Positions 42,321 to 53,573 are shown, counted from the first letter of the stretch. The stretch is 64,000 nucleotides of DNA from Corallium rubrum (GCA_964035015.1 OZ036003.1:569501-633500); one strand, 5' to 3'. A program made the numbers and translations. The notes: generated by a model not told the origin, from the letters alone.

Positions 42321-43199
42321 GTGGTTAGGGGTTAGAGGTTCAAGGTGGTCTGGATTTTCAAGGGTTAGCGGTCTACTGTTTACAATCGCTTCGGCTTCCA
42401 CCATGAAGGTTCGCAATGACTCGTCGTCCACAATGGTTCCATGGTTGTCCAGTAAAACTGTCAAAACGTTTCGTACAGTCCGTATTTGGCGCTCCCAAAC
42501 GCCACGCATGTGACTCGCATGCGGTACATTCATTTGGAACTCAATCCAGTCACAACTTTCTTCCAATAATTTCAGTTTTATAGCCTCCTGATTCATTTCT
42601 GTTAGCGCTTCTTTCAGTTCGTTCTTGCAGCCAACAAAGTTAGTACCTCGATCTGACCTCAGGTGACGCACTGGACCACGACGTCCAATAAAACGACGAT
42701 ACGCGTTTAAGAAGGAACTAGTATCCAGACTGTTGGCTGTCTCTAAATGAATGGCTCGTGATGCCAAACAAGTGAATAGGACTCCATATCTCTTTACTTG
42801 TCGGCGTCCTTCTTTAATTAGCCAAGGTCCAAAATAATCGACCGCGCTGTATGTGAAGGGTGGAGCAGGGTTCAAACGATCTTCTGGCAGATCTGCCATT
42901 TTCTGTTCCTGCAATGAACCACGAAGTTTTCTGCATTTCACGCACTTTGAAATATGACTGGCCACGGCTGATCGTCCACCGATGATCCAGAATCCGGACG
43001 ATCTGATGTTGTTATGCGTCATTCCACGTCCCTGGTGTGCAACTTTCTGATGATGGTGACAGATAACCAATTCAGTCACGCGACCTTTTCTTGGAAGGAT
43101 ACATGGGTGCTTAATGCTCTCAGGAATACTTGCACGTCTGATTCGGCCACCCACACGCAGAATACCATCTTTACCAAGGAATGGATCTAGTTGATAAAT
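42234..43199 (-). pseudogene. BEL/Pao integrase part, copy 2
   Basis: In frame with the piece to its right but separated from it by the TAA at 43202-43200. It holds the H2C2 region and the complete DDE core, with the same motifs as copy 1 and one obvious residue change (KRYG for KKYG). Confidence 0.88.
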
Positions 43200-45814
43200 T
43201 TAACTCGATTTTTTCACAGTTTTTCTGACTTGGTTGCGAACATCTCTGGTGGGAGGGGTTATATTCTGTGGATCCTGATGATGTAATAAAGCAATCTCAT
43301 TGTCGAATGCTTTGTTCTGAACAATCCTGATGATTTCGCTTTCAGCATCCTGGATTTCATCGACGTTTACTGGCTTGTAGGACAACCTTTCTTGCTTGGT
43401 AGCTTTGACGCTTTCATTTACTAACTGATTCAAATCTTTACTAATGGGATTTGTTTGTCCGTCATAGGCAGACGAACTCTTCTGACGCAGCTGATTTGTA
43501 AGTCTCTTTCTAAGACGAAGACAAATTGCAATAGCTTTCTTGGCTTGATACCAACTGAAAAAAACACACAAACGATCTTCAATGCCTGCTAGTTCTTTGA
43601 CCTCAGTGACAAGTGTGGAAGTCTTTCTTACTTCGGGGTCATCTGGAGAAACAGCGACTGCGTTGTCAATTGCACCACGCTGTGTGTCGAAATTGGTCCA
43701 AAGGAAATCGGGTCCATGCCACCACTCTTTTTTGTCAATTAAGTCTTGGGCGTAAAAACCACGGGAAGCATAATCAGCTGGATTTTCTTTCGACTCTACG
43801 TATCTCCATTGAGTAGGTGAAGTGAGGTCACGAATCTGTTGAATTCTGTTTGAGACGAAGACATGGAAGCGACGCGCATTATTGGAAATGTACCCAAGTA
43901 CGACTTTACTGTCGGACCAGAAGAACTCATCGATTTTCTCGTACTCTAACTCCCTTTTCAATAACGCCCCGACTTTCGCCGTCACCAACGCAGCAGTAAG
44001 CTCTAGTCGAGGAATGGTTACAAGCTTCAACGGTGCCACTCGAGATTTCGCCAACACCAACGAACAATGAATCCGACCCAGGTGATCGACGAGCCTCAAA
44101 TAGGAACACTGTCCGTAACCATTTTCACTTGCGTCCGAGAAGTTATGCAGCTCCACTACTTTGAATTCTCCAAAGTCGACTGGTACATAACAACGAGGGA
44201 TACTTAGTTTTGCTAGGAGTACTACATCGTTTCTCCATCTTTCCCATCTCGGCAACAGATAATCTGGAATCTTGTCATCCCAATTCGCTCCATCTCTACA
44301 TAACTCTTGAAGGATTCTCTTTCCGATGAGTACGAACGGAGCAAGGACTCCCAAGGGATCAAACACAGAACTCACTGTTGATAAGATACCTCTTCTTGTA
44401 AGTGGTCGGTCAGCCAATTCAATCCAAAATTTAAGAGTATCAGATTCCACGCACCATTGGACTCCCAGGGCTCTTTCAATCGGGAGGGCATCACGAGTTG
44501 GATCCAGGTCCTGAATACCTTTCGCGCGTTCTTCGGGGGGAATTGCTTCGATGACTTCCTTACTGTTCGAGATTATCTTATGGAGACGAAAGCCTCCTTT
44601 CTTGCATAGCATTTTGGTCTTCTGGATTAGATCGATAGCATTGGTAGGTGTGGAAACCGACTTTAGTCCGTCGTCAACATAGAAATTATCTCTCACAAAA
44701 TTTGCTGCTTGACTACCACATTCTCTTTCGTAATCATCTGCTGTCGCCTTCAAACCAACGTTAGCGCAACCAGGTGATGAAGTTGCTCCAAATAAATGCG
44801 CTGTCATTCGGTACATAATTGGTTCGTTGTGCAAATCACCATCTTTCCACCAGAGGAAACGAAGGAAATTAAGATCGTTGACATTCACCATCACTTGGTG
44901 GAACATAGCCTCAAGATCACACATGAAGGCAGTATTATCTTGGCGGAAACGGCAAAGAACACCCAGCAGACTGTTTGTGAGGTCAGGTCCCTGTAATAGG
45001 TTTTGATTTAGGGATTGTCCTTTGTACACAGCACTACAGTCAAAGACTACTCTTATCTTGTCAGGTTTTCTTGGATGGTAGACACTATGGTGCGGTAGAT
45101 ACCAAATTCGACCGTTGTCCAATTTCATCTCTTCCTGAGGAACAAGTTCGGCGTAGTTACCAGCAATGAGTCCATTCATGAATGTCAAGTAGTCCGTTTG
45201 ATATTTCTTGTCTCTCAGGAATCGTTGTTTCAGCTTCAACAGACGGTTCAATGCCTGACTCTTGTTATTGGGCAGCTTTACTCCGTCAATTTTGAAAGGT
45301 AGGGGTATTTCATAATGGCCATCTTCACGTTGATGGATTCCTTTTCTGACCTTCTTAATGAACAGCTTATCTTCGTAGGAAAGAGGTTGTTCTTCTTTCT
45401 TTCGTTCACTGAAATCTAACTCGAACATTTGATTAACCATACTCGGGCTCAGGATCTCCTTGACTTGTGTTCTCAAGGCCAAATGACAAACTCTTCTGTC
45501 TCGACCAACATTGGCTTCATGTACGATCACTCGATTCACAACAACGTAATTCTCATCTGATTCTTCGTTTACCTTCGCTTCGACAATGCCAATGATTCCC
45601 CAGCCAAGTGCAGTCCTTTTCGCGTAAGGGTCATCATCATTACCAGGAATGATCTCTCGTGGTTTGATCGCTCGTGCGCAATTTGTGCCAATGAGGAGTC
45701 CAACCTCCACATCGTTTCGGAACGGCATCAAAAATTCAGCAATCTTCTCTAAGTGTGACCATTTACGGGCCGATTCAGGTCTAGGAATCTGTCCATGTCT
45801 GGCTGGGATTATCT
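43200..45814 (-). pseudogene. BEL/Pao reverse transcriptase and RNase H, copy 2
   Basis: An 870-residue stretch without interruption through RT (FYVDDGL), the connection and RNase H, showing the frame that is broken in copy 1. It stops at the TAA 43202-43200, where copy 1 reads TCA (one base change). The first residues of the open frame beyond 45814 are flanking DNA, not part of the element. Confidence 0.88.
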
Positions 45815-46394
45815 CTGCAACTACTGTGCAGTCACCACGCAATTTGGGTGCTATGACACTGGCTAATATAACTTATTCTAAAATTATATCTGACCAATAA
45901 AACTTACAGTATTCGAAATGACCAATTTACATCTTCTATATGCATCTAAATTGACCCTTAAGACCTTAGCTTGTTGTCGTACATGTATTAATACAAAACC
46001 AAAGATTATTTACTCTAAAATGAGGTCATAAGGGAAATTTTTGTACGTACATGTATACGTTAATAGTAAATTGGCAGCCATTTTGGAGTATAAAATAAGT
46101 TGTGCCCAAAAATTCAGTATTTAAAGGTGTGTGCTCCAATGGGTATAGTTCCCCAAAATTAGACAGAAGACCACAAGGGCTCTTCTATCTAATTCGAGAG
46201 ACTAATTCATTAGCGAACTCTATAATAGAGATCCACCTTTAGAGTCAGTGGACTCTACTGTACATCAAATTCACTATATAATCACGTCTAATCTTGATGA
46301 ATTAAAACATAATGGAATATAGAACAGTGAAATACTTGACCAGGATTGGCTGAGTGGATGCCACTACTCTAATAACACATGTATTTACTCTTAC
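45815..46394. other. no gene seen
   Basis: Non-coding flank of the truncated BEL copy; contains a ttggcagccattttgga stretch reminiscent of the MITE at 17.2 kb. Confidence 0.35.
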
Positions 46395-46505
46395 CTTTAT
46401 GACATAAAAACAGATCAATGGCCTTCCTTGTGTTTTTGCTTGTTTTCCCTGATGATTCGCCAAAAATGCTATGGACATGTTTCAAAATATGAACAATCTT
46501 TGCAG
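46395..46505 (-). CDS. probable internal exon, unknown host gene
   Basis: On the minus strand, a pyrimidine-rich acceptor (tctcgttctctacag) is followed by 111 open bases and a GTAAGA donor at 46394-46389. The open frame contains KIVHILKHVHSIFG and a RKAIDLFLCHK end. Good splice sites make it a likely exon. Connection to the 47581 exon is assumed, and the exon between (about 47020-46826, ending at a GTAAG donor) could not be phased. Confidence 0.4.
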
Positions 46506-47517
46506 CTGTAGAGAACGAGAAAAAAGATACCATATCTTAAGTTCTTAACACCAGAAATTAGGAATGCATGATGGGATTAGTACATGGATTCTCAAGCCTT
46601 TGAAGGTGATATTTTTTAACTTGAAGGATGACACAATAATAATTAACGTAACTGAAGAAAAACACACACAACAAGCTACAGCTATTGTCCACTTGGAAGC
46701 TAATCGTTTGGTTTTTGAAGCCCAAACAAATTAATAAACTTTCCATATTAAAAAACACCTACAAAATACACGCATAGCACATTTTTTACCCTTGCCACTA
46801 CAATTAATGTGTCTTATTGTCTTACTTGCAGTTGGCTTGCTTGGATGTCCAACACTTTTTGGAAACACCAAAATAAATAAAAAAGTCTATTTCATTTTGG
46901 AGTCTTTTGACGCATTCATTCATACATGAATCTGGCTTGTCTTGTTGTTCTTTCCCAATGATTCTTCTTATCTCCTCAATTATCTCAACACATAATGCGT
47001 CAAATACAAATACGCGCATCACACGTAGATCAGGGCTCCCATGAATTACAGCCCTGATGTATATTATAAACGACTTTTATTTACCCAAATTATATTAGTA
47101 AAAAAACCTATTTGTATACCAAGAAAAAGCACTGGGTGCACCCGTTTAACTGTCTAAGCAAGCACCACAATTTATAGCACAAACTGCCCAGCATCCGCTA
47201 AATTCAAAACTTTGTTTTCGAAAGCGAGTGTCAATGAGCCATCTCTTCCAAAGGGCTGAAGGGGCATCTTGCCCAGGGCAAGAAATCATTTATATAACAC
47301 CAAAGAACTAGTCTATTTTATGCGATGGTTGTTCCTATTATATTGTGAAATACTATAAAACCTTCGTGAAGACTTCCAAAATACTTCCTAATGGTAATCC
47401 AACAATCAAGCTTCACAAGTTTTTAAATTTTTAAACGACCGCATGTAAATTGTAAAATGAAGCTGATAGCAATCTAGCAATCCATAAAATATTTGGTAAA
47501 ACTTAACCTCAACATAC
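46506..47517. other. intron-like region with one possible exon
   Basis: The minus strand has an open frame at 47022-46822 with a PDSCMNECVKRLQNEIDFF stretch and a GTAAG donor at 46825, probably an exon whose acceptor I could not place. Confidence 0.3.
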
Positions 47518-47581
47518 CTCTCAAATCCTTAGCCACTTGCTCATCGATTTCCCTAATCTTTTTAAATAATCCTTCAGCCAT
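47518..47581 (-). CDS. probable first coding exon of a host gene
   Basis: ATG at 47581-47579, then a helical charged start (MAEGLFKKIREIDEQVAKDL) and a GTATGT donor at 47517. Reads leftwards towards the exons near 46.9 and 46.4 kb. Gene not recognised. Confidence 0.4.
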
Positions 47582-47897
47582 ACTGCAATGTCGATAGTTA
47601 ACTTTTTTCAAAGGTCATTGAAAAAAAAGAACGCTCTTTGTTCAAAGAGATGCACGTCATGTGATACATCCCAGAAGTCTTTGTGAGCGCACCGGAAGCC
47701 CAATCATTGCCCAAGATGCTTTTCGAATGGTCTATGATATTGGATATTCCTTCCCTGCAAATATTCCTTCCCTGCTAATTTCCAAGCCAAAGCACCTTTA
47801 ATACACACTCGTAGAAGCTCTCTATAAAGAAGAAAGAAGCCACAGAGTTGCCTGCGGATGAGGCTACGTTTAGAATTCTCGGCAGCAATTATGAAAG

Positions 47898-48285
47898 ATG
47901 CAAAGACTCCTTGAAAGGAAAAGCAGAAATGAGCACTGGTCTTGTACCCGGTGTTATCGTTTCCAAGCTCTGACTTTAAGGATATTTATGATGCACTATA
48001 ATATTATACATGGAAATGAACCAAACTTTCGAGTAGTTTGTAGCATCGACGGGTGCCCTGCAACGTTTAACTTATACGATTCCTTCTACAGACATGTAAA
48101 AAGGTGCTATAAAGAATTGTACGATGAAAATTTGAAGGCATGTGAAGAAAATTGTGGCGAGGACGAAAACCAACGCGAGAGTGCCAACGAAGATGAAAAT
48201 GAAAGTGTCGATGTTAGTACTTCAGATGACGACTCAGAAAATACAAGTAGCAGTGATGATGTAGAGGAAGAGCAGCAAGGAAAGG
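47898..48285 (+). CDS. C2H2 zinc-finger protein, first exon
   Basis: Two zinc-finger units are visible: CTRCYRF ... MMHYNIIH and CSIDGCPATF ... FYRHVKRCY, the second typical of finger pairs with a C-x4-C knuckle. An acidic serine/aspartate-rich tail follows, up to a donor-like site (AAG/gtataatc at about 48285). Probably binds nucleic acid. The next exon was not found in the window, so this could be a complete small gene running to the stop at 48288-48290, or the start of a gene interrupted by the insertions to the right. Confidence 0.5.
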
Positions 48286-48290
48286 TATAA

Positions 48291-48924
48291 TCACGTTATT
48301 TTGGGTTAAGCTTGAGTTAAATATGGGTGAGGATTTGGCCATTAATTGGGCGATTTCATTTATTATATGTGCACCACCTTCCCCTATTGCGGCGTCTGGA
48401 TAGGGGTGACCCATAGAATTTGCTGAAAAAACTCTCTATTTTTGTATTTTAATGATATCCAAGGGGGAAATGGGGACTACACTTAGGTATAATTATAATC
48501 TATCTAAGGGGGGATGAAGACTTGTTTATCCTAAACTATAGGGGTTGACAAGCAATGCCTCAATTTTATTCTGGCATACAGCAGACCACTTTATTCAGAA
48601 GAGTGGGGAACATATGCCCCTTAAAGGTGAAATGCAACGAAACATTTTTTCAGGCTTATCCTGATCATTAGACTGGTATATAAGATATAGCATGTTTAAG
48701 AAGTTGTGTTTGTAAACATGGGATATGGTTGAGCGGAAAATCTAAAGCTTGTGATGTCACAGTTGGTGAGCCTCATTTTAGAACGATGGTTATTCTAGGT
48801 ATTTAAGCCATTTGCAACCATTTACCAACAGGATTGTAAGGCTGTTTTCACAAAAAATTTGTCAACAGTTCACCAACTGTGATATCACGCAGTTGGTGGA
48901 CTGTCATCTTGTCAGCATGTCATG
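48291..48924. other. no gene seen
   Basis: AT-rich. It contains diverged repeats of a cagttggtgagc / tcaccaactgtgatatcac type at 48755-48900 in both orientations, a possible small fold-back. Confidence 0.35.
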
Positions 48925-48978
48925 TTTAAGTACTCGGGCTACCTGTGGTAGCCAAGTCTAGGTTTCGGTGGGGTTTTT

Positions 48979-49914
48979 TTGTTTTTTATTTTCTTCACGT
49001 CGCGATATTGCCCCACCAAGCTTTGCGAACTGAGGCAATATCATCTAATAATGCATGTTTTGCATGTGATCACTCGAGTGTTTCGAGGTGAAGTGTTCTT
49101 GCCTGCTTGTTTGGAAGTGTTTAAAAGATCAGTTATGCGGCTGGCAACTATCTTGTTGTTAAATACGCTCACAATGCTTACAATCACACACACCGATCGC
49201 AGTAGGCCTACACTAAAAGACGATGAGCGATTTCGAAACGGGTTGGTCTGCGATCTGTTGAAAGCCTATATGAAAGCCTATATGAAAGCCTATATGAAAG
49301 CCAATCTTACTATCATGAATGCCAAACTTACAAAGCTAAAAACGAACATAAACTTGAATACAATGTTATGTGTGTCATTGAATTGCTCAAATGATGTGAA
49401 TAGAAGCACAAAGAATGTACTTGACGAAGGCAAGTTGCAAGTGACAGGTAAACATGCCGTGTTGATATTGCGCGAGGAGACTCAACATTTACATATGAAC
49501 GCTGGATGGAATTTATACGATGGATGTATTGAGGTAACTTTATTAATATTATTGATTTCCTTTATTTTTGCCTGTATTGTTTATTATCTTAGAAATGTCA
49601 ACGTGCGAAATAAAGTCGATGTGATTCATCAGTTTATCGTTTCATCAAGTGTGTCGTCTATTGTTTTCCCTAATAATTCAGAAAGCACGTTGCAATCGAA
49701 CAACCTTGCTTCGTTTGACATTGTACCTGTATACGAGAGTGCAAAAAGTTCCCTGTTCTCAGAACAAGTTTCCGCGGATACTTTAAACACAAACCAATGT
49801 AGATCTCGTTATGCTAAATTTATTATAATTGGAGTGAAGTATAACCGCCATGTTGATCGACGTGATCGAGAACCTAGCAGGATCCCAGCTAAAAATATCT
49901 CGCCTTTTGAATAA
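48979..49914 (+). CDS. 311-residue frame with one membrane segment, function unknown
   Basis: Long for chance in this AT-rich DNA but not recognised. It contains a 12-bp repeat giving three AYMK units (about residues 95-107) and a strong hydrophobic segment LLILLISFIFACIVYYL near residue 200. A better start may be downstream, since the first part overlaps the repeat shared with 32.5 kb. May be the leader region of the transposon polyprotein or a chance frame. Confidence 0.3.
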   Translation: MFFIFFTSRYCPTKLCELRQYHLIMHVLHVITRVFRGEVFLPACLEVFKRSVMRLATILLLNTLTMLTITHTDRSRPTLKDDERFRNGLVCDLLKAYMKAYMKAYMKANLTIMNAKLTKLKTNINLNTMLCVSLNCSNDVNRSTKNVLDEGKLQVTGKHAVLILREETQHLHMNAGWNLYDGCIEVTLLILLISFIFACIVYYLRNVNVRNKVDVIHQFIVSSSVSSIVFPNNSESTLQSNNLASFDIVPVYESAKSSLFSEQVSADTLNTNQCRSRYAKFIIIGVKYNRHVDRRDREPSRIPAKNISPFE

Positions 49915-50030
49915 AAGTAAACAATTACGTAAACAGATGTAAACAGATTCGAAAGCACATTAAAAGAAATGTACCCAGGTCTTCTGATATCCATCGTCTA
50001 CTTTATGCATTTAGCCATGAACACAAAAAG

Positions 50031-50651
50031 TTGATGTGTGATCAAATAAGGTATTTACCCCAAGCATTTAATAAGAAACCAAAGGGTTTACACGAAAAAT
50101 CAAAACGACGTAGGCAACAAACAGCTGGACCGAAAACTTCTTTATTTATTTCTAAATTAATAAATAAAGAGAGACACAAAGCATATAAAAAGCCACTAGA
50201 CCCAAATTATTTAATAGAGTCAATTCCCTGTACTTACAAGGACTTAAACCACAGGATGAATTGCTGCAAGTTCAATCTTTGTAGAGACATTGAAAAGAAT
50301 CCTGGTCCTACTTTTATTGATCCTAGTAAAACTATTCATGCACCTTATAGTCAAGGTAGTGTTGACGTATTTGGTCCAAATGCAGGACAGCAATGTGTAG
50401 CAATGAGTTTGTGTGCGTTGATACGTAACTTCAGAAATAAATCAATGACTTACACTATAACTCACTCAGAACACTTAGTTCAAATTATGAACCTTGGAAA
50501 TGAACTGTATTCTGCATTATCAAGATTATCAAAGCAATCGTATTTATTGCTAACTGAATTACCCAGCATCGTTACAGTGCTAAACACAAATGATCAACTT
50601 GAGTTTAGTGAAAGTTACTCTGGTAGACTCCACACAACTACTGTACTTTGA
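50031..50651 (+). pseudogene. 2A-like peptide plus N-terminal half of cysteine peptidase
   Basis: 206 residues. A lysine-rich leader ends at DIEKNPGP (nt 50286-50309), a 2A-type ribosome-skipping signature. The peptidase starts about 15 residues later with GPNAGQQCVAMSLCALI, whose Cys (about residue 122) is the candidate nucleophile. The frame breaks at about 50645, and the C-terminal half continues in another frame to about 50990 with the candidate catalytic His in FDSHARDSFG. Peptidase assignment (ubiquitin-peptidase-like, C76-type) is by motif layout. Confidence 0.6.
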
Positions 50652-50770
50652 ATGAAAGCATCCCATATGTCATGCCTTTAGAATGTGCTTTACAAGGTTT
50701 GGTACAAGAAAGTTATAATTCATTTCTGTTAACAGTCGGGTGTAATACTGTATCCATCTATACTACTTAA

Positions 50771-50926
50771 AGTGGTTTACTGAAAATATTTGATTCACAT
50801 GCAAGAGATTCATTCGGTATGGCCCACCCTCGTGGAACATGTGTATTAAGTGGTTTACTGAAAATATTTGATTCACATGCAAGAGATTCATTCGGTATGG
50901 CCCACCCTCGTGGAACATGTGTATTG
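50771..50926 (+). repeat. 78-bp tandem duplication inside the peptidase
   Basis: The unit 50771-50848 is repeated at 50849-50926 almost without change. It is 26 codons long, so the frame is kept, and it contains the FDSHARD histidine motif, which therefore occurs twice. A stop (taa) just before the first unit shows the gene is dead anyway. Confidence 0.9.
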
Positions 50927-51000
50927 TTGGAAGTAAATTCAGTTATCAACTTGGTAGAATATTTCAAAAATTTATACAAACCTGATATTTGAGCTTAAAG

Positions 51001-51294
51001 GCATTAAAATTACTGTTGCACAATTTACACAAATTACAAATTACATATGAACACATCTGAATCAGGTCACTGTTCATCGACATGTGACAATAAGACATTT
51101 AACAACAATTTCATTTCTTCTGCAGAAAGTTGTGCAATGTGCCTCTATTCAATTTGCTTTTCTACTATTACAGCATGCCCTTACGAAAAAAACACGGTAT
51201 GTTCACTGGGTGAAAAACAATATGAACACACCGTGTTCATAGAGTGTTTTACGTTCTCTCTTTCGGCAGTATTAACCTACTGTACCATATTTCG
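51001..51294. other. no gene seen
   Basis: Short cysteine-rich frame at 51047-51328 runs into the tandem array and is not supported. A small inverted repeat of a gttcac/gtgaac type appears at 51190-51240. Confidence 0.35.
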
Positions 51295-51930
51295 ACTATG
51301 TGTAATTGGGACGTTTTGGACTGAGTGACACTGAGTTAACACAGTGTCAACACAGAGTGAACACACTGTGTTAACTCAGTGCCACTCAGTTCAAAACGTC
51401 CCAATTATACATAGTCACTGAGTGAAACACAGTGTAAAACACACTGTGTTCACACTGTGTTAACTCAGTGTCACTCAGTTCAAAACGTCCCAATTGCACA
51501 TAGTCACTGAGTGAAACACAGTGTAAAACACACTGTGTTCACTCTGTGTTAATACTGTGTTAACTCAGTGCCACTCAGTTCAAAACGTCCCAATTATACA
51601 TAGTCACTGAGTGAAACACAGTGTAAAACACACTGTGTTCACACTGTGTTAACTCAGTGTCACTCAGTTCAAAACGTCCCAATTGCACATAGTCACTGAG
51701 TGAAACACAGTGTAAAACACACTGTGTTCACTCTGTGTTAATACTGTGTTAACTAAGTGTCACTCAGTTCAAAACGTCCCAATTATACATAGTCACTGAG
51801 TGAAACACAGTGTAAAACACACTGTGTTTACTCTGTGTTAACATTGTGTTAACTAAGTGTCAGTGTGTCACTCAGTTCAAAACGTCCCAATTACACATAA
51901 TATACACTTTGTTAACACAATGTTAACTCA
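51295..51930. repeat. palindromic tandem array, alternating 89/100-bp units
   Basis: The block caaaacgtcccaatt recurs at 51392, 51481, 51581, 51670, 51770 and 51878, giving spacings of 89, 100, 89, 100 and 108 bp, that is a higher-order unit of 189 bp. Each unit is full of acacagtgt/acactgtgt dyads and gttaactcagtg. The left edge (51295-51345) is an inverted copy of the unit end, so the array opens with a fold-back of about 50-bp arms. Non-coding. Confidence 0.85.
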
Positions 51931-52144
51931 GTGTTACTCCTTTCAAGGCAACACAACATTTTCATGTTAATTACTAATACACACAGTGTGAAAAGAGACA
52001 ATGAGGTGAACAAACGGCTTCCAGTTTGAAATGCATACTGGAAATGGTGTATTATATATAGCACAGTATTCAACTGAAATTTTGCATATATGCAGCATAC
52101 TTATAAAGAATACATGCAGATACTGTATTATCATGTAGACATAT
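51931..52144. other. no gene seen
   Basis: AT-rich DNA following the array, without features. Confidence 0.4.
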
Positions 52145-52575
52145 TACAGAACCATCCTCAGAGATACGATTTCTTACATTGCTTAAAGTCAACTCGAGCG
52201 GGATTTTAACTCACCTCGCACCTTTGGCATTGGTCCGCCGCTCCACCTGAGTCGCACAGGGATTGGAGGCGAGTTTTATCCACGCTTTTTCGTGAGTAAG
52301 TGCAGTGTTTCAATTCTATATTACAGGACTATCCTCAGAGACAGATATACATTCTCATCTATCTCTCCGATGGTTCTGTAATAGAATTGAAACACTGCAC
52401 GAGAATATTTCGTGCATTCAAATGGTTAAAACTTGCCTCCAATCCCTGCATGTGCGGCTCGATAGCTCAACAGGTTGGCGGACCAATCCCGAAGGTGCGA
52501 GTTCAACAAATCCCGTCCGAGTTAGGCAAAATTTTCGGTTGGGTTTACGGCTTTAAGCAGTGTAAGAAATAGTGC
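52145..52575. mobile_element. two tRNA-like SINE copies in inverted orientation
   Basis: The plus-strand copy (about 52430-52570) has an A-box-like tagctcaacaggttgg and a B-box-like gagttcaacaaatcc, then a tail ending ttaagcagtgtaagaaat. The minus-strand copy (52290-52150) has the same order with gcggaccaatgccaaaggtgcg and a ttaagcaatgtaagaaatc end. Between them an inverted repeat gcagtgtttcaattctat pairs with atagaattgaaacactgc. Polymerase III boxes suggest a SINE; the parental tRNA was not determined. Confidence 0.6.
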
Positions 52576-53573
52576 AATTCTTCTCATGTAGACATATAAT
52601 ATTATACATTTTAAGCGTCAATAAAGTTTTTCAACTTCTCTCGGTCCTTGCATTTCATGGCCATTTTTGCTCTAATGGCCGAAGTTGTCATGTGTGGATA
52701 AAAGGCCAACACAAACTCTTTTTAAAGTTTGTCATTTTAATGGCTTACAATATACCTACAATATCGCGCTGTTGCCTGTATGGCTCACGGTCAGAATCGC
52801 ACCAAAAAAATAAGGATTCTATTTCGATCTACAACGATATACAAATCGAGATTACGTCTTGATAATTGACCCAGACATGAGTACAGTGGAAATCTATTAT
52901 AATTATGCTTTAAGGAATGTTCAATGAACAAAACTTGATTTTAAGCTGATCTGTAGTATGTTCAGTACGCTATTACAGTATTAGATTAAGTTTTTACCGA
53001 AGTTCTCACATTGAACTGTTGTTCTGCATTGAACAGAAGTTCTCGAAAGGGACAGAAGTTCTCGAAAGGGACAGCTGTTGTTGTTTATGAAAAACTAATA
53101 CTGTACACAAGTTTTATACATGTGTTCGCGACACATGCAGCATTGAACCGATTCCTTGAAGCGAAAATTAATAGGGAGCAATTGATATTCCTTGAATCGC
53201 TGCGCGTTCTGATCGGATGGGGCATCACGGTTGAGAGAGGCAGCGCAGGCTATTCTACTTGTAACATTTCCTATGTTAGTGAATGTCGTATAAAAATATA
53301 CTCAATAGTGACCAGTATATATAAAGCTATACAACTCACCAACTATCGCAGAAACCTTATCCTGGTCCAGCAACTCCCTTTCCCGTTCTTCTTGCTTAAT
53401 TATTTTACCTGTAACCAGGCATTTCTCCATCTCATCATTGGAAAGCATTGCAGTCATTAAATTGCAGATTCGTTTTCCTGCATCTTTGGATTTTCTTATG
53501 TGAATTAGTGTACCCTCTGACAAGTACTTTTGAATTGCACACTAAAACACAAAATACAGTATCATAGACAAAT

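Larger units (their letters stand above)
41794..45814 (-). mobile_element. BEL/Pao retrotransposon, copy 2, 5'-truncated
   Basis: Almost identical to 34682-38702 at an offset of 7,112 bp (7,113 beyond the G-run difference). It breaks off at about 45814 inside the peptidase/reverse transcriptase region (after ggattatctc), so gag, knuckles and 5' LTR are missing. Differences from copy 1 are scattered single bases. Confidence 0.92.
48925..51000 (+). mobile_element. 5' part of a second Helentron-like element with 2A-peptidase module
   Basis: After the repeat shared with 32.5 kb come an open frame with a transmembrane segment, then a 2A-like peptide joined to the same cysteine-peptidase domain as at 29 kb, on the opposite strand and with different sequence. 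No Rep-helicase follows, since the signal ends near 50990. Assignment to a Helentron is by similarity to the 29-kb module. Confidence 0.55.

Noticed and set aside
45815..45842. Start codon of the BEL copy 2 frame
   Set aside because: Belongs to flanking DNA beyond the truncation point.
51295..51930. CRISPR-like array
   Set aside because: Repeats are long, palindromic and have no unique spacers; eukaryotic context.
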